From Magnetospirillum aberrantis SpK (lineage in GTDB: Bacteria > Pseudomonadota > Alphaproteobacteria > Rhodospirillales > Magnetospirillaceae): a stretch of DNA of 64,000 nucleotides. Below, piece after piece: positions 25,431 to 34,048 of the stretch. The DNA lies in contig NZ_JAAIYP010000011.1 of the NCBI RefSeq assembly GCF_011022235.1, positions 44,723 to 108,722 of the forward strand, written 5' to 3'. The notes under the pieces were generated by a model that made no database searches, was not told the DNA's origin, and saw only the letters and a list, made by a program, of their open reading frames with translations. The position numbers and the translations under genes were made by a program. Positions within the stretch are counted from its first letter, which is position 1. Every line of letters begins with the position of its first letter.

Positions 25431-26956
25431 CGGGTGAGGTCGTAGGAAATGTCCGACGCGGCGTCGGCGGTCTCGAAGATACGGTCCAGGATCTCCACCA
25501 GCACCCTGAGCGCGCCCTGATACCCGAAGGTCGGGAAGCGGTGGTGGTGGTGACGGTCGAAGATCGGGAAGGTCAGACGGATCAGCGGGATGCCGACGTC
25601 CTTTTCCAGATACTTGCCGTAGCTGGAACCGATCAGGAAATCGGCCGGCTCGGTGAACAGCAGCGAGCGCAGGTGCCACAAATCCTTGCCGCGCCACACC
25701 TGACCCTCGGCGCCGAACGGCGAGGAGGCGAGCAGGGCCTTGGCCTTGGCGTCCCATTCGGCCGAACCGTTGGTGCACAGCACGTGGGTCGGCTCGCAGC
25801 CCATTTCCAGCAGGAAGGCGGTCATGGCCAAGGTGAAGTCGGGATCGCCGAAAATGGCGAACTTCTTGCCATGCAGCCAAGCCTGGCTGTCGGTGATGGC
25901 GTCGACCAGACGGCCGCGTTCCTTTTCGATGCTGGCCGGGATTTCCTTGCCGGTCAGTTCGGCGATCTTCATCAGGAAGGCGTCGGTGGCGCCGATGCCC
26001 ATCGGGTAGTTGAAGGACGCGGTTTCCTGGCCCTTGTCGCCGATGTACTCCAAGGTCTTGGGGGTGCAGAATTCCTGCAACGACACGGTGGCCTTGGCGT
26101 TGATGGCGGCGCGGGTGTCGTCCAGCGTGGTGCCGCCGTCATACATGCGGTATTCGCCGTCGGAGGGCGTGTCGTAGATGTCCGACACGTCGCTCAGCAA
26201 GGTGTAATCGACGCCCATGGTGTCGAGGTAACGCTTGAGCTCGCGGTTGTTGGCGACCGCGTAACCGTCGAAGCCGGGGATGATGTTGATCTTGGCGTTC
26301 GGGGTGCGTTCCTTGACGGATTCACGTTCCCAGAAGTAGTTCAGGATGCCCTTCATCATGTTGTCGTAGCCGGTGGTGTGGCTGCCGACGAAGGAGGGGG
26401 TGTGGGCGAAGGGAACCGGGAAGTCGGCCGGAACCGATTCCTTTTCCTTGGCGGTGCCGATGAAGGCCGACAAGTCGTCGCCGATGACTTCCGCCATGCA
26501 GGTGGTCGAGACGGCGATCATCTTGGGCTTGTAGAGCGTGTAGGAGTTCAACAGGCCTTCGACCAGATTGTTGAGGCCGCCGAACACCGCCGCGTCTTCG
26601 GTCATGGAATCGGCGACGATCGGCACGGCTTCCTTGAAGTGACGGGCCAGGTGCGAGCGGAAATAGGCGACGCAGCCTTGCGAACCGTGGACGTAGGGCA
26701 GGGTGCCTTCGAAACCGGCGGCGGCGAACACCGCACCCAGCGGCTGGCAAGCCTTGGCCGGGTTGATGACGGCGATCTCACGCTTGAAGTTCTTTTCGCG
26801 GTATTCCCAGGTCTTGGTGTACTCGGCCTGCTCGGCGACCTTTTCGTCGCTGGGGCGGCACTCGAACTGGGCCTTCTTGTTGGCGAAGAGCTCCTTGTAT
26901 TCGGGCTCCTGGAACAAGGAAATGTGGTCTTTGACCTTGTCAGCGCTCTGCGGCAT
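25427..26956 (-). CDS. nifK: Nitrogenase MoFe protein beta subunit NifK
   Basis: Beta subunit of the molybdenum nitrogenase component I, 509 residues. The P-cluster cysteines are Cys70 (AKACQPLGA), Cys95 ([13 protein letters not shown]) and Cys153 ([12 protein letters not shown]); the [10 protein letters not shown] and [10 protein letters not shown] blocks are typical of Mo-type NifK. It is separated from nifD by 77 bases that contain a strong hairpin, and ends in a factor-independent terminator. Confidence 0.98.
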   Translation of the reverse strand: MPQSADKVKDHISLFQEPEYKELFANKKAQFECRPSDEKVAEQAEYTKTWEYREKNFKREIAVINPAKACQPLGAVFAAAGFEGTLPYVHGSQGCVAYFRSHLARHFKEAVPIVADSMTEDAAVFGGLNNLVEGLLNSYTLYKPKMIAVSTTCMAEVIGDDLSAFIGTAKEKESVPADFPVPFAHTPSFVGSHTTGYDNMMKGILNYFWERESVKERTPNAKINIIPGFDGYAVANNRELKRYLDTMGVDYTLLSDVSDIYDTPSDGEYRMYDGGTTLDDTRAAINAKATVSLQEFCTPKTLEYIGDKGQETASFNYPMGIGATDAFLMKIAELTGKEIPASIEKERGRLVDAITDSQAWLHGKKFAIFGDPDFTLAMTAFLLEMGCEPTHVLCTNGSAEWDAKAKALLASSPFGAEGQVWRGKDLWHLRSLLFTEPADFLIGSSYGKYLEKDVGIPLIRLTFPIFDRHHHHRFPTFGYQGALRVLVEILDRIFETADAASDISYDLTR

Positions 26957-26972
26957 GGCAGTTCTCCTTCAT

Positions 26973-27012
26973 CCTCCCCGCGCCCCCGATTGTTGGGCGA
27001 CACGCGGGGAGG
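26973..27012 (-). other. Intercistronic hairpin nifD-nifK
   Basis: The arms CCTCCCCGCG (26973-26982) and CGCGGGGAGG (27003-27012) pair over ten bases around a 20-base loop in the nifD-nifK gap. No U-run follows on the minus strand, so an mRNA processing or stability role is more likely than termination. Confidence 0.6.
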
Positions 27013-27033
27013 GAATTTTGCAAAAGACGGGCT

Positions 27034-28488
27034 TTACGCGGCCTTCCACGGAGCCTTGAACTTGCTCCACACGGGGCTGTTGATGGCCATGTCCATATCG
27101 CGGGCGAAGATGGCGAAGCCGTCGTAGCCGTGATAGGGGCCCGAGTAGTCCCACGAGTGCATCTGGCGGAAGGGCACGCCCATCTTCTGGGTCGCGTACT
27201 TTTCCTTGATGCCCGAACCGACCAGGTCGGGACGGATCTTCTCGATGAACTTCTCCAGTTCGAAGCCCGAAACGTCGTCGTAGATCAGCGTGCCGTCTTT
27301 GACGTAGTGAGTGGTGCGCTGGTAATCGTCGTTGTGGGCGAATTCATAGCCGGTACCGACGATGTTCATGCCCAAATCGTCATAGGCGGTGGCGACGTGA
27401 CGGGGGCGCAGGCCGCCCACGTACAGCATGACCTTCTTGCCTTCCAGACGGGGCTTGAACTTGGCGATCACGGCATCGACCAGCGGCTGGTACTTGGCGA
27501 TCACCTTCTCGGCATTGGCCTTGATGGTGTCGTCGAACTGCGCGGCGATCTTGCGCAAGCTGTCGGCGATCTGGGTCGGGCCGAAGAAGTTATATTCCAC
27601 CCACGGAATATTGTACTTCTCTTCCATGTGGCGGCAGATGTAGTTCATCGACCGATAGCAGTGGATGAGGTTGAGCTTGGCCTTGGGCGCACGCTCCATC
27701 TCGGCCAGGGTGGCGTCACCCGACCAGGAACCGATCACGCGCAGGCCCATCTCTTCGAGCAGGCGGCGCGACGGCCAAGCGTCACCACCGATGTTGTAGT
27801 CGGCGATCAGGTTGACGTCGTAGGGGCCGGTTTCCCACTCGGCGGTGGTCTTCTCGAACACCCAGTCGCGGATGGCGTCGTTGGCGATGTGGTGGCCCAG
27901 CGACTGGGACACACCGCGGAAGCCTTCGCAGCGCACGGGGACGATCGGCTTCTCGATGTCCTTGGACTTCTTCTTCGAGACGGCTTCGATATCGTCGCCG
28001 ATCAGGCCGATCGGGCACTCGCTTTGCACCGAGATACCGTTGTTGAGCGGGAACAGATCGTTCAACTCGTCGATCATCTTTTCCAGGTTCTTGTCACCGC
28101 CGAAGACGATGTCGCGTTCCTGGAAGTCCGAGGTGACCTGCATGGTCACGAAGCTGTCGATGCCGACGGTGCCGGTGAAGTAGTTACGGCGCTGGGACCA
28201 GGAATACTGGCCGCAGCCGACCGGGCCGTGGCTGATGTGGACCATGTCCTTGACCGGACCCCACACCACGCCCTTCGAGCCGGCGTAGGCGCAACCGCGG
28301 ATGGTCATCACGCCGGGAACGGACTTGACGTTGGACTTGACGCCGCAGGACGAGCTGCCGGCATCGTCGGTCTTGCTGACGTTCAGGTGACGGCCGCGCT
28401 TCTTGGCGGACTTTTCGGGATACTGGTCCAGGACCTCTTTGATGAGGGCCTCATGGAAGGCAGCGTCGTTGGTCTGATCGAGGCTCAT
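27034..28488 (-). CDS. nifD: Nitrogenase MoFe protein alpha subunit NifD
   Basis: Alpha subunit of component I, 484 residues, holding FeMo-cofactor. P-cluster ligands are Cys66, Cys92 ([12 protein letters not shown]) and Cys158 ([11 protein letters not shown]). The cofactor ligands are Cys277 ([10 protein letters not shown]) and His444 ([10 protein letters not shown]). These match the Mo-dependent enzyme, not the V or Fe-only forms, and no delta-subunit gene is present. Second gene of nifHDK. Confidence 0.98.
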   Translation of the reverse strand: MSLDQTNDAAFHEALIKEVLDQYPEKSAKKRGRHLNVSKTDDAGSSSCGVKSNVKSVPGVMTIRGCAYAGSKGVVWGPVKDMVHISHGPVGCGQYSWSQRRNYFTGTVGIDSFVTMQVTSDFQERDIVFGGDKNLEKMIDELNDLFPLNNGISVQSECPIGLIGDDIEAVSKKKSKDIEKPIVPVRCEGFRGVSQSLGHHIANDAIRDWVFEKTTAEWETGPYDVNLIADYNIGGDAWPSRRLLEEMGLRVIGSWSGDATLAEMERAPKAKLNLIHCYRSMNYICRHMEEKYNIPWVEYNFFGPTQIADSLRKIAAQFDDTIKANAEKVIAKYQPLVDAVIAKFKPRLEGKKVMLYVGGLRPRHVATAYDDLGMNIVGTGYEFAHNDDYQRTTHYVKDGTLIYDDVSGFELEKFIEKIRPDLVGSGIKEKYATQKMGVPFRQMHSWDYSGPYHGYDGFAIFARDMDMAINSPVWSKFKAPWKAA

Positions 28489-28530
28489 GCCCCTTCTCCT
28501 TCTCTCTCTGTCTCTCTGTCCGCCCCGGTT

Positions 28531-28560
28531 CCGCCGCCCCGGGGAGGGATGGGGCGGCGG
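28531..28560 (-). other. Intercistronic hairpin nifH-nifD
   Basis: A perfect ten-base GC stem, CCGCCGCCCC (28531-28540) with GGGGCGGCGG (28551-28560), has a ten-base loop and lies 28 bases after the nifH stop on the minus strand. It has no U-run, as expected for a structure that stabilises the nifH message 3' end after processing. A TC-rich simple repeat (28499-28520) separates it from nifD. Confidence 0.7.
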
Positions 28561-28588
28561 ATGGGCGGAAGGCTCGGCAGTGCTGGTG

Positions 28589-29590
<1,002 letters not shown>

Positions 29591-29597
29591 TCATATA

Positions 29598-29610
29598 TAT
29601 CAATGTTTTA
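29598..29610. promoter_or_regulatory. IHF binding site in nifH promoter
   Basis: TATCAATGTTTTA fits the IHF consensus WATCAANNNNTTR exactly and lies between the NifA sites and the sigma54 promoter, where a bend would bring NifA to RNA polymerase. Confidence 0.75.
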
Positions 29611-29658
29611 TTGTCTATGTTGAGGCATGTGCCCGTTTTGTGGGCGAGACAAAGCCCC

Positions 29659-29674
29659 TGTCTGGAATCCGACA
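29659..29674 (-). promoter_or_regulatory. NifA UAS, nifH copy 1
   Basis: TGTCTGGAATCCGACA is an exact TGT-N10-ACA match, about 98 bases upstream of the -24 element. Confidence 0.87.
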
Positions 29675-29677
29675 CAA

Positions 29678-29693
29678 TGTTGGAAGGCACACA
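29678..29693 (-). promoter_or_regulatory. NifA UAS, nifH copy 2
   Basis: TGTTGGAAGGCACACA is a second exact TGT-N10-ACA match, offset from copy 1 by 19 bases, the same spacing as the pair in front of nifB. Confidence 0.83.
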
Positions 29694-29785
29694 GACAATG
29701 GGGTTTTCCAGGATCGTCGCCGTCGCTATTTCGGGTATGCTTCTTGCATGTGCGAAGCGGGAGGCAGAGGGGGGAAAGGGCGATC

Positions 29786-30619
29786 ATGCAGGAAGCGCGG
29801 CAGAGAATTGGACATTCCACCAATCTTGTCGGGCTGGCGACCGACCTTCTGGGCAGCGCCGCCTTCAACGACCATCCGCTGGAGCTGCATCTGTCCGGCG
29901 TGCGCGAGATGAACAAGAACCTGTTCGAGATGCTGTCGTTTTCCGAGACCCTGCCCGATGCCGGCGACGCCTTTTACAAATACATGATGGCCATGTTCGG
30001 TATCGATCCCGAGCAGTTGGAACAGGAACGGGCGGCGGCCGAACAGCGCGGCGTCAAGGTCCGCCGCTATCGATCGAGCTTCCTGCGTCTGCTCAAGGGG
30101 TGGGGATACGATTCCAACTCACCCGAGGGGGCGGTGCTGAAAGGCTGGGTGGAAAGCCGCTTCGGCCTGTTTCCCACCTTCCACAAATCCAAGCTGGACC
30201 GCGTCGGCGGGCCCGATTGGGCTTCCTATGTGGAAGAGAAGATGTCGAGCCGCTTTCACAACAACTCCATCTACACCCAGCTCGACATGTTGTACGAATT
30301 CTGCCAATGGGGGCTGGCACGTTACGCCGCGCCGGGGCAGAGCCATGTCAGGCTTTATCGCGGCATCAACTCCTTCGATGAACATCAGGTGCTTGAGCGC
30401 GTCGACAAGAAGACGGTGGTGATGCGTGTCAACAACCTCGCGTCTTTCTCGTCGGACCGTTCGGTCGCCGATTGTTTCGGCGACACCATTCTCACCGCCG
30501 ACGTGCCGGTGGTGAAAATCGTCTTCTTCAACACCCTGTTGCCCATTCACCCGTTGAAGGGCGAGGGGGAGTACCTGGTTGTCGGTGGCGATTACCGCGT
30601 TACCGCCAGCTATTTTTGA
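29786..30619 (+). CDS. draT: NAD(+)-dinitrogenase-reductase ADP-ribosyltransferase DraT
   Basis: Transfers ADP-ribose from NAD to the NifH arginine and so switches nitrogenase off when ammonium or darkness/energy loss is sensed. The 277-residue length fits the family. Family blocks are GHSTNLVGLATDLLGS, FGLFPTFHKSKL, RLYRGINSFDEHQV and NNLASFSSDRSVADCFGDTI. The ATG at 29786 with GGGGAAAGGG upstream is chosen; the longer in-frame reading runs into the NifA sites. draG follows 15 bases later. Confidence 0.95.
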   Translation: MQEARQRIGHSTNLVGLATDLLGSAAFNDHPLELHLSGVREMNKNLFEMLSFSETLPDAGDAFYKYMMAMFGIDPEQLEQERAAAEQRGVKVRRYRSSFLRLLKGWGYDSNSPEGAVLKGWVESRFGLFPTFHKSKLDRVGGPDWASYVEEKMSSRFHNNSIYTQLDMLYEFCQWGLARYAAPGQSHVRLYRGINSFDEHQVLERVDKKTVVMRVNNLASFSSDRSVADCFGDTILTADVPVVKIVFFNTLLPIHPLKGEGEYLVVGGDYRVTASYF

Positions 30620-30634
30620 ACTGAAAGGCAGACC

Positions 30635-31528
30635 ATGACGGACATTACCCTCGAGGATCGGGCGCTTGGCGCCTTTCTCGGATTTGCTGTCGGCGATGCC
30701 CTGGGTGCCACGGTCGAGTTCATGACCCGGCGCGAGATCGAGGCCAAGTACGGGGTTCATCGCAAGATGGTTGGCGGCGGCTGGTTGCATCTGGCGCCGG
30801 GACAGGTGACGGACGATACCGACATGGCGTTGGCGTTGGGCCGGTCGCTGGTGCGCAAGGGCGGGTTCGACGCCAAGGACGTGTGCGAGGAATTCGCGCT
30901 GTGGCTGAAAGGCGGACCGGTGGACATCGGCAACACCTGTCGCCGCGGTATCCGCCGTTTCATGATCGACGGCACCACCGAAGGCGTATTTTGCGATGGC
31001 GACGGCGGCAATGGCGCGGCCATGCGCATGCTGCCCTTGGCCATCGCCACCCTTTACCGTCCCGATCTGTTCGAAACGTGGATGTTGGCGCAATGTCACA
31101 TCACCCATAACCATCCGCTGTCGGACGATGCGTCGCTGACATTGGGCCGGATGGTTCAGGGATTGTTGCTGGGCGAAGGGATCAAGGGTGCCCGTGAAGT
31201 GGCCAAGGAATTGGTGGAAAAGCACCGCACCTTCCGCTTCGAACCCTATCGCGGCCAAAGCTCGGCCTATGTGGTCGACACCGTCCAGACGGTGTTCCAC
31301 TTTTACTTCGTCACCGATTCGTTCAAGACCTGCGTCATCGAGACGGTGAACCAGGGTGGCGATGCCGACACCACCGGCGCCTTGGCCGGCATGTTGGCCG
31401 GCGCCACCTATGGCCAGGCCGATGTGCCGTCGGCCTGGCTTGGAAAACTTGACAAAAAGATCGCCGAGGAAATCCGCGTTCAAGTGCGCGGGCTGCTCAA
31501 GGTGGCGGAAAACCTCAGGGCGGCGTAG
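30635..31528 (+). CDS. draG: ADP-ribosyl-[dinitrogenase reductase] hydrolase DraG
   Basis: Removes ADP-ribose from NifH and reactivates it; 297 residues, ADP-ribosylglycohydrolase fold with a di-manganese site. Ligand motifs are VTDDTD (Asp60, Asp61, Asp63) and GGDADTTGA near residue 245; the family start LEDRALGAFLGFAVGDALGATVEF is intact. It is cotranscribed with draT and converges with the ArsC-like gene, overlapping it by 14 bases. Confidence 0.96.
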   Translation: MTDITLEDRALGAFLGFAVGDALGATVEFMTRREIEAKYGVHRKMVGGGWLHLAPGQVTDDTDMALALGRSLVRKGGFDAKDVCEEFALWLKGGPVDIGNTCRRGIRRFMIDGTTEGVFCDGDGGNGAAMRMLPLAIATLYRPDLFETWMLAQCHITHNHPLSDDASLTLGRMVQGLLLGEGIKGAREVAKELVEKHRTFRFEPYRGQSSAYVVDTVQTVFHFYFVTDSFKTCVIETVNQGGDADTTGALAGMLAGATYGQADVPSAWLGKLDKKIAEEIRVQVRGLLKVAENLRAA

Positions 31529-31934
31529 GGCAGGGGGCGTGGGGGGCGTCGCCCTTGGGGCACCCTTCGCCCACGCCGACACCGGCAAGACCGATCCAGC
31601 GGGCCACGACGCCTTCATCCCACCCGATTTCGCGGCGATCCCCCACTTGCAACAGCGGGCGGCGAACGAACAGCGGTTCGGCCAGCATCAGATCCAACGC
31701 CCTTTCGGCGGAAAAGGTCTCGGGTACGATTTCACCCGACTTCACCTTAGGGTGCGAACGGTTGAACCATTCGGCGACCGGGCGTTCTCCGAAAAAGGCG
31801 CGTAATTCGTCCGCCGTCCACGGATGGGCCAACAGGCTGCGCGCTTCGACGTCGTGTCCTGAATCCGACAAGGCCTGTTTTTGTCGGGAGTTGCCGCCGC
31901 AACCGGGTTTTTCATAGAAGATCACGTGGGCCAT
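31515..31934 (-). CDS. Nitrogenase-associated ArsC/Spx-family protein
   Basis: A 139-residue thioredoxin-fold protein of the ArsC/Spx family. The active-site segment is FYEKPGCGGNSRQK with a single Cys12, and the C-terminal region keeps LLQVGDRREIGWDE. This subgroup is repeatedly found beside draG and nif genes and is called nitrogenase-associated protein; its biochemical role is not established. Its 3' end overlaps the draG 3' end by 14 bases in antisense. It lies beyond the terminator of the nifB operon, so its expression may be separate. Confidence 0.85.
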   Translation of the reverse strand: MAHVIFYEKPGCGGNSRQKQALSDSGHDVEARSLLAHPWTADELRAFFGERPVAEWFNRSHPKVKSGEIVPETFSAERALDLMLAEPLFVRRPLLQVGDRREIGWDEGVVARWIGLAGVGVGEGCPKGDAPHAPCPTPP

Positions 31935-31952
31935 CCGTCTTCTCCTGTCACG

Positions 31953-31986
31953 AAATAAAAGGGAGGGGAACCGAAGTTCCCCTCCC
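31953..31986 (-). terminator. Terminator of the nifB operon
   Basis: The 11-base stem GGGAGGGGAAC / GTTCCCCTCCC closes on a C(UUCG)G tetraloop in the minus-strand RNA and is followed by TTTTATTTC. It lies 29 bases after the ferredoxin stop. Confidence 0.9.
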
Positions 31987-32014
31987 TCATCGACCTGCGT
32001 TCGCTTCCGCCACC

Positions 32015-32395
32015 TTATCGCCGCAGGTCGATTTCGACACCGGGTTCACCGGTGAATTCCACCAAGATGTCCTCATCCTGGACAAGATACTGGCACGCCA
32101 ACCGATAGGTCGGCGGCACGTCGTTCACTTCGGCCTGTTCCAGCACCGCCTTCGACAGCTTGCCGTTGACCGACAGCGTCAGCTTTTCCTTGTCGGTCAG
32201 GTGGATGGCCTTGGGCTTGTTGGCTCCCAGATAGGTCACCTTGATCAGGCACGATCCACATTCGCCGTCCTGGCATTGGAACGGGATGGCGATCTCGTGC
32301 TTCTTGGCAAGGGACAACAAGGTCTTGTTGTCGGCGACGGCGTAGACGGTGACGTTCTTGGGCAGCGTCGGGCCGCTGAAAGTGACGTTAGCCAT
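32015..32395 (-). CDS. 2Fe-2S ferredoxin, FeSII/Shethna-protein-like
   Basis: A 126-residue plant/Shethna-type [2Fe-2S] protein with ligands Cys41, Cys46, Cys49 and Cys101 (IPFQCQDGECGSCLIKV and PPTYRLACQ). Its overall pattern, including LTDKE and the C-terminal DEDILVEFTGEPG, resembles the Azotobacter FeSII protein, which binds nitrogenase and protects it from oxygen; this comparison is from memory of that family. Last gene of the nifB operon, 43 bases after the SIR2-like gene. A plain electron-donor role is the alternative. Confidence 0.82.
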   Translation of the reverse strand: MANVTFSGPTLPKNVTVYAVADNKTLLSLAKKHEIAIPFQCQDGECGSCLIKVTYLGANKPKAIHLTDKEKLTLSVNGKLSKAVLEQAEVNDVPPTYRLACQYLVQDEDILVEFTGEPGVEIDLRR

Positions 32396-32438
32396 AGGGG
32401 AAACTCCCTCTCTCCAATTGTTCTCTACTGGCCAATTT

Positions 32439-33314
32439 TTACTGAGGCGTGGCGGAAGTGTTTGGTGCCGCGCCGGTCAGCGCGAGGGCGGCCTCGGCCA
32501 GCGGCAGAACGATCGGGGTGATCCCCTCCAGCTTGAGGAACTTGATTTCGTTGGGGGTCAGGTCGTCCGGCACCACGGCGTAGTGGGGGCCGGCGGCGCG
32601 ACGGATGATGCAGCGGGCGAAGGTGCGCAGGATCTGGTCGTAGAACCGGCACCCCAGGAACAGGAAGCCACAGGTGCCGCGCCGTTCCTTGACCACGCCG
32701 GGGATCGGCGTTTGCAGGTCGATCTCGGTCAGCACCTCGACGTAATCGGAATCCGAGGCCAGCACGTCGCCATCGGGATACGCGGCGCCGTGGGGCTTGT
32801 AGAGAACGGTCGTCCAGTCGCGGGCGACTTCCGCCTCGACCTCGCATCCGACGGCGTCGAAGGCGCGGATCCAGGGAACCTCGGTGGTGCGCCGGGCCTT
32901 GGAGGCGCCCTGGACGGCGCCCCAATCGTCGCGTCCGGCAAGGGCGGCGCGCATGGTGCCGTCATACCAGGTGTCGACCACCAGCGGCACTCGTTCGAGC
33001 GAGGCGATCCAGCGATGCAGGTGGTTGGGCTCGGGCACTGGCTTGAAGATTTCCGCCAGCAACTTGTCCACGGTGATGCGGTGGCGGAAGGTCTCGATGT
33101 ATTGGGCGGTGTGCCACAAATTGTTGCGGATGCGCCCCGGCACCGCCACCCGCGACGACATCAGGTGCGCCAGTGCGCGTGCCCCTGACGGGACCGGCGG
33201 TTCGTCCGGCCCGAGCGTCAGGACGTCCGGCCCCAGATAGGGAATCATCCGGCCGGCCGCGGTCTCGGCCGACAGATGTTCCAAAAGAGCGTGGTGATCT
33301 GGGGCGGCGCACAT
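32439..33314 (-). CDS. SIR2-like domain protein in the nifB operon
   Basis: A 291-residue SIR2_2-type protein. The fold shows as IPYLGPDV (where true sirtuins have GAGxS), VVDTWYDG, the catalytic-like His in KPHG (His175) and GFLFLGCRFYDQILR. The NAD-loop glycines are degenerate, so NAD use is uncertain. The ATG at 33314 is chosen over an upstream in-frame start because nifT ends five bases before it. It is tightly embedded between nifT and the FeSII-like gene. Its role in nitrogen fixation is unknown. Confidence 0.8.
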   Translation of the reverse strand: MCAAPDHHALLEHLSAETAAGRMIPYLGPDVLTLGPDEPPVPSGARALAHLMSSRVAVPGRIRNNLWHTAQYIETFRHRITVDKLLAEIFKPVPEPNHLHRWIASLERVPLVVDTWYDGTMRAALAGRDDWGAVQGASKARRTTEVPWIRAFDAVGCEVEAEVARDWTTVLYKPHGAAYPDGDVLASDSDYVEVLTEIDLQTPIPGVVKERRGTCGFLFLGCRFYDQILRTFARCIIRRAAGPHYAVVPDDLTPNEIKFLKLEGITPIVLPLAEAALALTGAAPNTSATPQ

Positions 33315-33318
33315 GGGT

Positions 33319-33531
33319 TCAGTCCTCGTCGCCCAGCTTGCGGGCGTCAACGGTGATGGGCAACGGCGTGTCGGCCGGCATCTCGGGCATCTGGAAACGC
33401 CAGCCGTTGCTGATGGTGACGATTCCGCCCCAGGGCGAATCGCCTTCCATGGCGACGATCTTTTCTTCCAGGTCCTTCTTGGGGACGTAGATTTCGTAGT
33501 AATCGGCCACCTTGCGCAGCGTCACCTTCAT
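33319..33531 (-). CDS. nifT: Nitrogen fixation protein NifT/FixU
   Basis: A 70-residue NifT with the family start MKVTLRKVADYYEIYVPKKDLEE and GIVTISNGWRFQMPEM. Its function is not defined; it is usually cotranscribed with nif structural or nifZ genes. Its ATG overlaps the nifZ stop by four bases. Confidence 0.92.
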   Translation of the reverse strand: MKVTLRKVADYYEIYVPKKDLEEKIVAMEGDSPWGGIVTISNGWRFQMPEMPADTPLPITVDARKLGDED

Positions 33532-33791
33532 GGCGCGGGCTCCAACAATTCGAGTTCGTGGCGGCGCATGCCGACCAGGATGCCGCGATCGACGAAGTCG
33601 ATGGCGTAGACGTAAAAGCGGTTGAGATAGGTGCCGACGGATTTCACGTAGCCCACGTCGCCGCTTTGGATCAGGAACTGGCCGATGGCGCTGCCGGGAT
33701 AGGTCCCGTCGTTGCGCACGGCCCGAATGGCCTGAACCTTGTCGCCGGCTTCGAAGGCCGGAGGGTCGTAGAGTTCGCAAACCTCTTCCAT
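33528..33791 (-). CDS. nifZ: Nitrogen fixation protein NifZ
   Basis: An 87-residue NifZ, which helps form the second P-cluster of the MoFe protein. Family features are YDPPAFEAGDKVQAIRAVRNDGTYPG and GDVGYVKSVGTYLNRFYVYAIDF. The start at 33791 follows the upstream ferredoxin by 23 bases and the stop overlaps nifT, so the genes are coupled. Confidence 0.93.
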   Translation of the reverse strand: MEEVCELYDPPAFEAGDKVQAIRAVRNDGTYPGSAIGQFLIQSGDVGYVKSVGTYLNRFYVYAIDFVDRGILVGMRRHELELLEPAP

Positions 33792-33814
33792 CGGCACCTC
33801 CCTCTTGGGGCGCG

Positions 33815-34003
33815 TTACGCCTTGACGATGCAGCCGTCCACCGGGCAAACGGCGGTGCACTTGGGCTCGTCGCCGTCGCATTCGGTGCAGGCGCTGGCCT
33901 TGATGGCGTAGGCGTCGCCCTTCATGGAGATGGCGGCGTTGGGGCATTCGAATTCGCAGGCGCCGCAGGCGGAGCACTGGGAAGCGTTGATCTTCATGGC
34001 CAT
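33815..34003 (-). CDS. fdxN: 2[4Fe-4S] ferredoxin downstream of nifB (FdxN type)
   Basis: A 62-residue bacterial-type ferredoxin. The first cluster motif is [11 protein letters not shown] (Cys10-20) and the second is [15 protein letters not shown], with the eight-residue insert typical of nif ferredoxins. It probably donates electrons to nitrogenase or to NifB. An in-frame ATG at 33997 is an alternative start. It is 45 bases after nifB. Confidence 0.92.
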   Translation of the reverse strand: MAMKINASQCSACGACEFECPNAAISMKGDAYAIKASACTECDGDEPKCTAVCPVDGCIVKA

Positions 34004-34048
34004 GGCGGATACTCCTCTCTTTTCTCAGTCACACACAAACAATACGGT

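Noticed and set aside
28499..28520. TC-rich simple repeat between nifH and nifD as a possible CRISPR or phase-variable tract
   Set aside because: It is a short imperfect TCTC tract in a leader, without spacers or an effect on any reading frame.
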